The notes under the pieces: generated by a model
What the model was told of the DNA's origin: nothing
Seen by the model: only the letters and a program-made list of their open reading frames with translations
The model's database searches: none
Position numbers and translations under genes: made by a program
Shown: positions 14,327 to 22,744 of the stretch, piece by piece
How the letters are laid out: each line of letters opens with the position of its first letter
Position numbering within the stretch: position 1 is the first letter of the stretch
Source of the DNA: an uncultured Rhodospirillaceae bacterium
GTDB lineage: Bacteria; Pseudomonadota; Alphaproteobacteria; Rhodospirillales; Magnetospirillaceae
DNA: 23,118 bases
Direction: 5' to 3'
Assembly (NCBI GenBank): GCA_937887565.1
Contig: CALABS010000002.1
Location: 1 to 23,118, forward strand

Positions 14327-17300
14327 ATGGACAAGGGCGACCGCGGATCCCCGGCGAAGGCCGGGGCGGCAGGCGACGGGAGCGGCGGCGGCATCGGCGT
14401 GCGGCGAATCGAGCTGCCGGCCGGTGGCGGCGCCATTTCCGGCATCGGCGCCCGCTTCCAGGCGGCGGAATTCACCGGCGCCGCCACGCTGTCGGTGCCG
14501 GTGCCGCTGACCGCGTGCCGGAGCGCCGCGCCGGAGCTGGCGCTGGACTACGGCTCGACCGGCGGCCAGGGCGCCTTCGGCCTGGGCTGGAGCCTGCCGC
14601 TGCCGTCGATCCGCCTGCGCACCTCGAACCGCATCCCCCGCTACGACGGCACCGACACTATCGAGGACTGGCGCGGCAAGGCCCTGATCGCGGTTCCCGG
14701 CGGTGCCGGCGAGCGGGTGGTGGACGGCCGGAAATACCTCGTCGAGCGCTTCGTCCCCGAACTGGTCGAGGACTTCACCCGCCTGGAACGGTGGCGCCCG
14801 GCCGACGGCGGCGCCCCCTTCTGGCGCGCCATCGACACCGGCGACACCATCCGCTTCTTCGGCCGCACCGAGGCGGCGCGCATCGCCGACCCGGCCGTGC
14901 CCACCCATGTGGCGGCATGGCTGCTGGAGGAGGAATACCATCCCGACGGCGACGCCACCTTGTACGCCTATCGCGCCGAGGACGACGCCGGCATCGGCAA
15001 CGGCGTCTGGGAGCAGGGGCGCAGCCAGTCCGCCAACCGCTACCTGGCCGCCGTTCGCTACGGCAATGCCCTGCCGCTGGTCCCGGCGGCGGATGGCGGC
15101 ACGGCGGCGGCCCCCGGAGTGACCTGGCATTTCCAGTTGGTCCTCGACTACGGCGACTATTCCCCCCTGCCCTCCAACGACACCCCCTACCGGCCGACCG
15201 GGCCGTGGGCGGCACGGCGCGACCCGTTCTCGCGCTACGACACCGGCTTCGAGGTCCGCACCCACCGGCTGTGCCGCAACCTGCTGATGTTCCATCTGTT
15301 CGCCGCCGAGCTGGGCGACGAGCCGGTGTTGGTCCGCCGCCTGGGACTGGAGTACGACCTCGATCCGGGCGGATCGATGCTGACCCGCGTCAGCTCGACC
15401 GGCTGGCGCCACGACCCCGACGCGCCCAGCGGCGCCCGCTACGTCACCGCCGCGCTGCCGCCGCTGGATCTCGGCTACGTGCCGTTCGAGCCCGAGGCGG
15501 CCGCCTTCGAAATCGTGCTGGACGGCGACGGCCAGAGCCCCACCGGCATGGACCGGCCGCCGGACTATCATCTGGTCGATCTCGACGGCGACGGCGTGCC
15601 GGGCATCCTCTATGCCGACGGCGAGACCGTGCGCTACTGGGCGCCGGTGGTCGACGCCACCGGCCAGGGACCGGTGCGCTATGCCGAACGCCGGCCGGTC
15701 ACCTCGTTCCCGCCCGACCGCGGCATCGACGGAACCGGCCAGGTGCTGACCGACCTGGACGGCGACGGCCGCATGGCCCTGGTCGAGCGCCAGCCCACCT
15801 ACGGCGGCTTCTACCGCCGCACTCCGGCCGGCGGATGGGACCGCTTCCAACCCTTCGCGCGCCTGCCCACCGATTTCTTCCTGCCCGGCACCGAGACCGC
15901 CGACCTGGACGGCGACGGCCGCGGCGATCTGATCCGCATCGGCGACCGCGTCCTGGCGTGGCGGCCCGGCGAGGGCGGCAAGGGCTACGGCGAGGAGGCG
16001 TTGCGGGGCGCGCCGCCGGGCCTGCCGACCCTGAACTCGGCCACCTCGTGCGAGGTGGTGCTGTTCGCCGACGTGCTGGGGGCGGGCACGCCGCAACGGG
16101 TGCGCATCGCCAGCGGCTGCGTCGAATGCTGGCCCAGCCTGGGCTACGGGATGTTCGGCGCCAAGGTGACGCTGGCCGGGGCGCCGGCCTTTCCGGCCGG
16201 ATTCGACGCCGGCCGCGTCGCCCTGGCCGATATCGACGGATCGGGCGCCGCCGACCTGGTGCTGATCCACGCCGACCACGTGGCGATCCATCGCAACCTG
16301 TCGGGCAACGCCTTCGCCGCCGAGCCGGTGCGGGTGGAGCTGCCGGCCGCCGCCGGGTCGCCGGCCCAGGTGCGCTTCGCCGATCTCGACGGCCGTGGCG
16401 CCCAATGCCTGGTGTTCCACGACCTCACCGGCGCCGGTCGCTATTGGCGCTACGACTTCACCGGCGGGCGCACGCCGGCTCTGCTGTCGCGGGTGGACAA
16501 CAATTCCGGCGGCGTCACCGTCATCGGCTACGAAAGCAGCGCCCGCTTCGCCTTGCGCGACGCCGCCGCCGGCCGCCCCTGGGTCACCCGCCTGCCCTTC
16601 CCCGTCCAACTGGTCGAGACCATCGAGGAAACGGACCAGGTGTCGGGCAGCCGCGAGGCCGAGACCGTCGCCTACCGCGACGGCTATTTCGATCTGTATC
16701 AACGCCGGCTGCGCGGCTTCGCCCTGGTCGAGCGTACCGACACCTGGATTCCCGGCCCCCAGCGGGGGCCGCTGGCCTCCGCCCTGACCCGCCTGCGGGC
16801 CGGCGCCGCCGACCCCGCCGCGCCACCGCCGGCGCTGGTGCGCAACTGGTACGACGTGGGCGCCTTCGACCTGGCGGCGGCCCTGGACGCCGAGCGCCGG
16901 AGCGAGATGTTCCACGGCGATCCCCAGGCCCCGGCCCTGGGCGGCAGCGTCGCCGACTGGGGCGGGGACACCCCCTCCGCCGACGAGATCCGCCAGTCGC
17001 GCGCCGCCCTGGCCGGCCGGCCGCTGCGCCGCGAAATCTTTGGCCTGGACGGAAGCGACCACGAGGACGTGCCGTTCGTGGTCGAGGAATGGTCCTACAC
17101 GGTGCGCCGCGAACAGGCCGCCACGCCGGCCGAGGGCCGCGCCGCCTTCTTCGTCGGCGAGCGCGAGCACCTGTCGGCGGCCTACGAACGCGACGCCGCC
17201 GATCCCCGCGTCAGCCACGATCTCACCTTCGCCTACGACGACACCGGCCAGCCGCTGCGAGGCTGCGCCGTGGCCTATCGGCGGCGGGGCGTCCCGCCGG

Positions 17301-20300
17301 GTTCGGACGACCCCCAGGGCCGGACCTGGGTGCTGGCATCGGACGACACGTGGTTGCCGGCCCGCGACGAACCCGACCTGTGGCTGGCCGGCCTGCCATG
17401 GCAGGAACGCCGCTTCGAGCTGTCCGACCCGCCGCCGCCGGCCGGCCCCGGCGGCATCTACGACTGGGCGGCGCTGAAGACGGCCGTCGACCAAGCGCTG
17501 GCGACCGCCAAGCCGGTCAGCTGGAAGCGGCACGAGTTCGCCGCCGTCGGAGGCGGCATCGCCGACGCCGCCACCCCGCCCCTGGCCCAGGCCCTGCTGG
17601 TCCGGGTGCGCGAGGCGTTCGTCGACGACGCCGACGTCAAGGCGCTGTTCGCCGATGTCCCCGTTCCCGGGGGGCTGGACGCCTTCCTGGCCGGTCAGGG
17701 CGGCTACACGCTCGACCCGGCCGACGGCTGCTGGTGGACCAGCAGCGGACGCAACGACTACGGCGGCGCCGACGCCTTCTTCCTGCCGGTCGCCCTGGCC
17801 GACCCCTTCGCGGACGGCCATGGACCGCGCTCGGGCATCACCACCTCCTATACCTGGGACCCCCATCACCTGCTGCCGGCGGCGACGGTCGAGACGCCCC
17901 GCCTGCCCGACGTCCTGGCCCTGCGCACCACCGCCGACGTCATCGACTACCAGCACATGCAGCCGCTGCGGATGACCGACCCGGGCGGCGCCGTCCACGA
18001 GATACTGTGCGACCCCTGCGGCCGGGTGATCGCCACCTCGCGGCGGGGAACGGAATGGCGGGACGGCGCCGCGCGGGCGGTGGGATTCGCGCCGCTGCCG
18101 CTGGACGCCCCGGCCTCGTGGACGACGCCCCCCGACCTCGCCGCCCTGATGGCGGCGCCGGACCGCTACTTGCGCGGCGCCGAGGCGGTCTATTTCCATG
18201 ACGACGACGCCTGGACGCGCGACGGCGCGCCCCTGTGCTGGGCGGCGGTCACCGCCGTCGCCTATCCCGACCCGGCCGATCCCGACGCCACGGTCGGCAT
18301 TCCCGAGCAGGGCGTCCATTTCACCGACGGCGCCGGCCGCGAGCTGCAATCCCGCATCCGGGTCGATGCCGGCCCGGCCGTCCTGGTGGCCGCCGCCCGC
18401 CGCGACGACGCGCTGGCCACCGGCCCCGCCGACGAGCGCTGGCGCTGCTCGGGGCGGATCTGGTTCAACGCCAAGGGCCTGCCCTATCGTGTCTGGCAGG
18501 CATGCTTCACCGACACCTGGCGGTGGAGCGACCATCCCGACCTGGCCGGCTGGGGCGTGTCGCGCACCTGGCATTACGACGCCCTGGGGCGCGAGGTGCG
18601 GGTCGACCTGCCCGCCGGGCCGTTCGACGACGGCTTCCACACCCTGACGCGGCGCGGCCCCTGGAGCCGCGAGGATTGGGACGCCGACGACACCCTGCTC
18701 GACTCGCGCTATTACCAGTACATCCAGGGTGGCGGCGAGGCGCCGGAGCCCGAGAAGAAGGCGCTGGCCCAGGCCGCCACCCTGGCCCGGACGCCCAAGC
18801 GGATCACCCTGGACGCCCTGGCCCGCGAGGTGATGGTCGCCACGCCGCTGGGCACCGTCGAGCCGATCCCGCCGCCCCTGGAGAGCCGGCGCGGCCACGA
18901 CATCCTCGGCCGCGAGACCTGGATGGCCGACGCCCGCCTTTACGCCGTCGGCAAGGCCAACTTCCGCATGACCCTGGCCATGACCGGGGCCATCTTGCGC
19001 CTGGACAGCGCCGACGCCGGCCCGCGCCTGAGGCTCCCGGACGTGCTGGGCGCACCGCTGCTGGAGCAGGACGCCCGCGGCACCCTGACGGTCATCCAGT
19101 CCGACAGCCACCACCGGCCGGTCCAGCGCCTGTCGCAGGCGGCGGGCGCCACCGCCCCGCGGGTCGCGGTCCGCACCATCCATGGCGACAGCCTGGACGC
19201 CGCCGGGGCGACCCCGGTCGCGGATGCCGCCGCCCGCAATCTGTTGGGCCAGCCCTACCGCGTCTATGATGGTGCCGGCCTGGCCGAGTATCCGGCGCTT
19301 TCCCTGCTGTCCAAGCCCTTGGCCGCCAGCCGCCGCCTCCCCGCCGATGCCGAGGCCGAGGTGGATTGGAGCGGCTCGGCCGCCAGTTGGTCCGCCCTGT
19401 TCGCCCTGTTCGACCCCAAGCTGGACGCCGAGGCGTTCGCCACGGCCAGGGACTACGACGCCAACGGCCGGGTGGTGTCCGACCAGGACGCGGTGGGCAA
19501 CGTCACCCGCCCCCGCTACGACCGCGCCGGCCTGCTGGCCGCCATCGAGGTCACCCCCGAAGGCGGCACCGCCACCCCCTATGTCTCGTCGGTCACCTAC
19601 GACGCCATGGGGCGCCGGCTGGCGACCGGCTACGGCTCGGCCACCGCGCCCGACTTCGTGACCACGCTCGACACCTACGATCCCGCCACCCAACGGCTGC
19701 GGACGATCCGCGCCACCAGAACCGCCGACGGCGCGGTGCTGCAGGACCTCGCCTACTGGTATGACGCCGCCGGCAACGTGGCCTCGGCGCAGAACCAGGG
19801 CGATACCGGCGACCTGACCTTCTTCGGCGGCCAGGCGGTGTCCGGCGACCTGGACTATGAATACGACGGCGCCTACCGGCTGGTCCGCGCCGGCGGCCGG
19901 GCCATGGCCGGACTGACCGCCGCCGTGACGCGCGGCGGCGGCTACCAGCCGTTCTTCACCGGCACCGGCCCCGCCCAGGCCGAGCGCTACCGCCTGACCT
20001 ACGGTTACGACCGGGGTGACAACCTGACCAGCCTGTCCTATGCGGCGCCCGGCTCGGCATGGTCGCGGGGGATGGCGGTGGCCGACGACTCGAACCGGGC
20101 GGTCGAGACCGGGTCCGGCGTCGCGCCGCCCCCCGTCGACGCCGCCTTCGACGCCAACGGCAACCAGCGCCTTGTCCCCGGCCTCGCCAGCGTCACCTGG
20201 ACCGACGACAACCGCATCCGCCGCACCGTGCTGGTGGACCGGGGCGGCGACGACGACGCCGAGACCTATCTCTATGATTCCGCCGGCACCCGGCTGCTGC

Positions 20301-21673
20301 GCCGGACCCGCCGGGTGACGGCCGGCGGCGACGACGTGGAGATCCGCATCACCCTCGGCCCGCTGCACATCTACCGCCGCTATCGGGGCGCGACCCTGGC
20401 CGAGGAGATGCACCGGCTGGAGGTCGGCGACGGCCAGCGGACGGTCGCCGAGCGGCTGTGGTGGACCACCGGCGGCCCGCCGGCCGGGGTGCCCAACGGC
20501 CAGCAGCGCTATCGCCTGTCCGACAAGTTGGGCTCCTCCCAGCGCGAGGTGGACGAGACCGGCGCGACGCTGAGCTACGAGGAGTACTCCCCGTTCGGCG
20601 CCACCGTCTACGCGGCCGGCCGCAGCCTGGCCGAGGTGTCGCTGAAGGCCTATCGCTACACCCGCCACCAGCGCGACCAGAGCACCGGCCTCTATTACTG
20701 CGACCAGCGCTACCTGATGCCGTGGATCGGGCGCTGGGCCAGCCCCGACCCGGCCGGCCCCGCCGACGGCCCCAACCTCTACGCCTATGTGGGCAACAAT
20801 CCGGCGACCTTCGCCGACCCCACCGGCATGGTCAAGAGCATCCAGGACAAGCTGACCAGCGCCTCGGCGTCGGCGCTGAAGTTCGGCGTCAAGGCGCTGA
20901 AGGTCCAGAGGAAGATCACCAAGTACCGCGGCTACATGCGCCGCTCGACGCGGGCGGCCACCATCGCCCGCTACCAGGCCGAGATCGCCCGGCAGCAAGG
21001 CAAGCTGGCGCTGGCGCAGAAGCTGCAGCGACGATACATCACCATTTCCAACAAGCTGCGGCCGCTGGTCGGCGGCGGCGGCGGCCTCGGCCTGACGCCG
21101 GGCGCCACCGGCTTCAGCACCCAGCCGGGGCTTGGCGACATCCCCATGGCGGTGGCCCAGCACAATCCCGGCGGCCCGCTGGAGCGCCTGCTGCCGCACG
21201 ACCACCCGGGACCGCTGCACCCCAAGGCGACCCAGGTCATGAACAAGCTGGCCACCGACCTCGTCGCCGACCTCCAGAAGGCCCACAGCTCGCCGCTGAC
21301 GCCGCAGCAGATCAGCGACGTCCGCAACGGCGCCATGCTGACCAACCGCTGGCTGCTGCAGCAGGGCGGGCCGGTCACGGTGGTCGGCACCAATCGCACC
21401 ACGCCCGGCTCCATCGGCTACAACGCCGGCCAGATCAGCCTGAAGGAGCGCACCGACACCAACACCCTGGCGCCCGGCACCTATTCGCCCACCCAGGTGG
21501 TGATGCATACCCCCGACGTCGGCCTGAGCGGCCTGTCCTACTCGCCCTACGGCTGGATGCCCGGCGAGCGCATGTCCAACAGCATCCTCGGCGGCCTGCT
21601 CAGCCAGCCCGGCAAGCAGGTGGACCGAATCCTGGTCAAGGAGGGAACCGGCAGCCTGTTCTATTACCAGTAG
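14327..21673 (+). CDS. Tc toxin TcB-TcC fusion (SpvB / Rhs cocoon with C-terminal effector)
   Basis: The 2448-residue product fuses the two components that form the hollow cocoon enclosing the effector. The N-terminus is SpvB-like (LPAGGGAISGIGARF, GAATLSVPVPL, FGLGWSLPLPSIRLRT, to about residue 330). Five FG-GAP-like DxDGDGxxDL motifs follow (near 418, 476, 526, 635, 686), then the TcB middle regions (DGYFDLYQRRLRGFALVERTD near 783). From about 1400 on come Rhs/YD repeats (YDALGREV, YDAMGRRL, YDAAGNVA, YDRGDNLTS, YDSAGTRLLRR). The TcC/Rhs core ends with YEEYSPFGATVYA, YRYTRHQRDQSTGLYYCDQRY, IGRWASPDP, NLYAYVGNNPATF and DPTGM (Asp2164), where Tc effectors are self-cleaved. A 280-residue variable region follows. 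ATG 14327 was chosen for GAGGAGGA 6 bases upstream; a GTG in frame at 14321 overlaps too closely. It is 32 bp behind TcA, in one operon. The stop faces the convergent SUKH-like gene. Confidence 0.96.
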   Translation: MDKGDRGSPAKAGAAGDGSGGGIGVRRIELPAGGGAISGIGARFQAAEFTGAATLSVPVPLTACRSAAPELALDYGSTGGQGAFGLGWSLPLPSIRLRTSNRIPRYDGTDTIEDWRGKALIAVPGGAGERVVDGRKYLVERFVPELVEDFTRLERWRPADGGAPFWRAIDTGDTIRFFGRTEAARIADPAVPTHVAAWLLEEEYHPDGDATLYAYRAEDDAGIGNGVWEQGRSQSANRYLAAVRYGNALPLVPAADGGTAAAPGVTWHFQLVLDYGDYSPLPSNDTPYRPTGPWAARRDPFSRYDTGFEVRTHRLCRNLLMFHLFAAELGDEPVLVRRLGLEYDLDPGGSMLTRVSSTGWRHDPDAPSGARYVTAALPPLDLGYVPFEPEAAAFEIVLDGDGQSPTGMDRPPDYHLVDLDGDGVPGILYADGETVRYWAPVVDATGQGPVRYAERRPVTSFPPDRGIDGTGQVLTDLDGDGRMALVERQPTYGGFYRRTPAGGWDRFQPFARLPTDFFLPGTETADLDGDGRGDLIRIGDRVLAWRPGEGGKGYGEEALRGAPPGLPTLNSATSCEVVLFADVLGAGTPQRVRIASGCVECWPSLGYGMFGAKVTLAGAPAFPAGFDAGRVALADIDGSGAADLVLIHADHVAIHRNLSGNAFAAEPVRVELPAAAGSPAQVRFADLDGRGAQCLVFHDLTGAGRYWRYDFTGGRTPALLSRVDNNSGGVTVIGYESSARFALRDAAAGRPWVTRLPFPVQLVETIEETDQVSGSREAETVAYRDGYFDLYQRRLRGFALVERTDTWIPGPQRGPLASALTRLRAGAADPAAPPPALVRNWYDVGAFDLAAALDAERRSEMFHGDPQAPALGGSVADWGGDTPSADEIRQSRAALAGRPLRREIFGLDGSDHEDVPFVVEEWSYTVRREQAATPAEGRAAFFVGEREHLSAAYERDAADPRVSHDLTFAYDDTGQPLRGCAVAYRRRGVPPGSDDPQGRTWVLASDDTWLPARDEPDLWLAGLPWQERRFELSDPPPPAGPGGIYDWAALKTAVDQALATAKPVSWKRHEFAAVGGGIADAATPPLAQALLVRVREAFVDDADVKALFADVPVPGGLDAFLAGQGGYTLDPADGCWWTSSGRNDYGGADAFFLPVALADPFADGHGPRSGITTSYTWDPHHLLPAATVETPRLPDVLALRTTADVIDYQHMQPLRMTDPGGAVHEILCDPCGRVIATSRRGTEWRDGAARAVGFAPLPLDAPASWTTPPDLAALMAAPDRYLRGAEAVYFHDDDAWTRDGAPLCWAAVTAVAYPDPADPDATVGIPEQGVHFTDGAGRELQSRIRVDAGPAVLVAAARRDDALATGPADERWRCSGRIWFNAKGLPYRVWQACFTDTWRWSDHPDLAGWGVSRTWHYDALGREVRVDLPAGPFDDGFHTLTRRGPWSREDWDADDTLLDSRYYQYIQGGGEAPEPEKKALAQAATLARTPKRITLDALAREVMVATPLGTVEPIPPPLESRRGHDILGRETWMADARLYAVGKANFRMTLAMTGAILRLDSADAGPRLRLPDVLGAPLLEQDARGTLTVIQSDSHHRPVQRLSQAAGATAPRVAVRTIHGDSLDAAGATPVADAAARNLLGQPYRVYDGAGLAEYPALSLLSKPLAASRRLPADAEAEVDWSGSAASWSALFALFDPKLDAEAFATARDYDANGRVVSDQDAVGNVTRPRYDRAGLLAAIEVTPEGGTATPYVSSVTYDAMGRRLATGYGSATAPDFVTTLDTYDPATQRLRTIRATRTADGAVLQDLAYWYDAAGNVASAQNQGDTGDLTFFGGQAVSGDLDYEYDGAYRLVRAGGRAMAGLTAAVTRGGGYQPFFTGTGPAQAERYRLTYGYDRGDNLTSLSYAAPGSAWSRGMAVADDSNRAVETGSGVAPPPVDAAFDANGNQRLVPGLASVTWTDDNRIRRTVLVDRGGDDDAETYLYDSAGTRLLRRTRRVTAGGDDVEIRITLGPLHIYRRYRGATLAEEMHRLEVGDGQRTVAERLWWTTGGPPAGVPNGQQRYRLSDKLGSSQREVDETGATLSYEEYSPFGATVYAAGRSLAEVSLKAYRYTRHQRDQSTGLYYCDQRYLMPWIGRWASPDPAGPADGPNLYAYVGNNPATFADPTGMVKSIQDKLTSASASALKFGVKALKVQRKITKYRGYMRRSTRAATIARYQAEIARQQGKLALAQKLQRRYITISNKLRPLVGGGGGLGLTPGATGFSTQPGLGDIPMAVAQHNPGGPLERLLPHDHPGPLHPKATQVMNKLATDLVADLQKAHSSPLTPQQISDVRNGAMLTNRWLLQQGGPVTVVGTNRTTPGSIGYNAGQISLKERTDTNTLAPGTYSPTQVVMHTPDVGLSGLSYSPYGWMPGERMSNSILGGLLSQPGKQVDRILVKEGTGSLFYYQ
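20831..21670 (+). other. TcC hypervariable region: candidate toxin domain of unknown activity
   Basis: This is residues 2169-2448, directly after DPTGM. The first ~80 residues are strongly basic and helical (KALKVQRKITKYRGYMRRST, then ARYQAEIARQQGK, LQRRYITISNK), as is common in Tc effectors that must thread through the channel. A Gly run (about 2249-2253) links to a C-terminal domain with LLPHDHPGPLHP, GAMLTNRWLL, a GTNRTTPGS segment, VVMHTPDVGLSG (His2394), PYGWMPGERMSNS (Trp2410, Asn2418) and a C-terminal LFYYQ. It has no cysteines and I see no clear ADP-ribosyltransferase, deaminase or glycosyltransferase motif. A loose likeness to HxPD...W...NS-GG patterns in other polymorphic toxins is from memory and unverified. 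Confidence 0.65.
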
Positions 21674-21679
21674 CGGCGC

Positions 21680-22444
21680 TCAGGCGAACACGCAGAGCAG
21701 CCGTTCCCGTCCCATGTCGTCGCGGTAGGTCTCGACCCGCTGCAGGCCGTCCAGGCTGTCGCGATGGGCCAGCTGGCGATAGAGGTCGCCGTTGATGATC
21801 ATGGCGGCGCGGGCGTCCAGGGGCACCAGGTTCTGGACGTCGGTGCGCCCCCCGGTGAGCAGCGGCGACGGCATGTAGGCGACCTGCTTGTCGAGCGGGA
21901 CGACGCCCATCTGCTGACGGATGCTGCGGATGCGCTGGTGGTAGGCGTCCTCGTGGATGCCGGCCAGGAAGCCGTCCACCAGGAAGGCGCGGAACGACGG
22001 ATAGGTCACCACCGGCTCCAGGGTGGCGACGAACAGTTCGCTGACCGGGCACCGGTCGCCCTGCTCGATCTCCGCGATGGGATAGGCGTATTGGTGCCCC
22101 AGCGCCGATTCGCCGAAGCACAACCACGGATCGGCCCGGCCGCCCCAGGCGAATTTCCACTCTCCCGGCGCGTTCCAGCCGCGCAGATCGCGCGACGCCC
22201 CCGGGCCGAGCCCGAACAGGCGGTAGCTACCGCCCAGCAGGTCGAGCCCGTTGGCAAGGTCGAGCAGCCGCCGGTGGTCCGGCGGCAAGGCCGCGAACAC
22301 GCTGTCACGCGCCCCGGCCGGAATCGGGTCGGCCAGGGCGAGGCGCGCGGCGGTCTCGGCCGGCAATGGCGGCATGGCCGCGCCGAAATAGTCGTGAAGG
22401 AAACGCTCGGGCGTGTTGGCGCGGACCATCGGCGCGACCCCCAT
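21680..22444 (-). CDS. SMI1/KNR4 (SUKH)-like protein, candidate immunity protein
   Basis: The 254-residue cytosolic product has SUKH-like features in its first two thirds: LPPDHRRLLDLANGLDLLGG, then YRLFGLGPG, WNAPGEWKFAWGGRADPW, LCFGESALGHQYAYPI and a closing YPSFRAFLVDGFL (about residues 53-162). A C-terminal ~90-residue part (YHQRIRSIRQQ, YMPSPLLTGGRTD, MIINGDLYRQ) is unfamiliar. SUKH proteins are frequent immunity proteins of polymorphic toxins and bind the cognate effector. Here the gene converges on the Tc effector region with only 6 bp between the stop codons, which supports pairing. The opposite strand is unusual for a toxin-immunity operon. ATG 22444 lacks a clear ribosome binding site; ATG 22429 (MVRANTPERF) has GGGGG 8 bases upstream and may be the true start. 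Family call is moderately sure; neutralisation of this toxin is inference. Confidence 0.65.
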   Translation of the reverse strand: MGVAPMVRANTPERFLHDYFGAAMPPLPAETAARLALADPIPAGARDSVFAALPPDHRRLLDLANGLDLLGGSYRLFGLGPGASRDLRGWNAPGEWKFAWGGRADPWLCFGESALGHQYAYPIAEIEQGDRCPVSELFVATLEPVVTYPSFRAFLVDGFLAGIHEDAYHQRIRSIRQQMGVVPLDKQVAYMPSPLLTGGRTDVQNLVPLDARAAMIINGDLYRQLAHRDSLDGLQRVETYRDDMGRERLLCVFA

Positions 22445-22560
22445 CGGGAAACATCACCGGCGACGCCATGGCCGCCACCGGCTGCACTGTGGCATGCGGG
22501 CGCCGGGAAGGAAACGCACAATTTGGCCGTGTGCGGCATCCCGGCCGGCGTCTCGTCCCG

Positions 22561-22700
22561 CTATCCGGAGGACGGCTGCGTCGGGGCCTTGATGTCGCGA
22601 AGCGGCGGAGCTCCGAACATGCGGCTGTATTCCCGGCTGAACTGGGACGGGCTTTCGTAGCCGACCTCGAAGGCGACCGTCGAGGCGTCCACCCGTTCGG
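22561..22700 (-). pseudogene. 3' remnant of an AraC-family transcription regulator gene
   Basis: On the minus strand these codons encode the C-terminal end of an AraC-type DNA-binding domain: ERVDASTVAFEVGYES, PSQFSREYSRMFGAPPLRDI, then KAPTQPSSG and a TAG stop at 22563-22561. The VGYES-SQFSREY-RMFGAPP signature of the second helix-turn-helix is unmistakable. The usual upstream ~250 codons are missing: homology ends near 22700 and an in-frame TAA lies at 22710-22708. The rest was probably lost by rearrangement linked to the IS3-family element that begins about 45 bp away. The downstream 22445-22560 holds no gene I can see and must contain the leader of the SUKH-like gene. Confidence 0.8.
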
Positions 22701-22744
22701 GTACAATTTAGGCTATCCTCATCCCGGCATAAATCCTGACAACC

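Noticed and set aside
13772..21508. A 2578-codon open frame on the minus strand opposite the TcB-TcC gene
   Set aside because: The translation is low-complexity Gly/Ala/Arg/Val/His without motifs. It is the antisense shadow of a GC-rich gene whose sense frame matches TcB/TcC throughout.
21671..21685. Bidirectional terminator between the TcB-TcC and SUKH-like genes
   Set aside because: Only 6 bp separate the stop codons and no hairpin or T-tract is visible there.
22451..22475. Imperfect dyad around CCATGG upstream of the SUKH-like gene as an operator
   Set aside because: Pairing is broken and made of GC-rich triplets common in this DNA; too weak to call.
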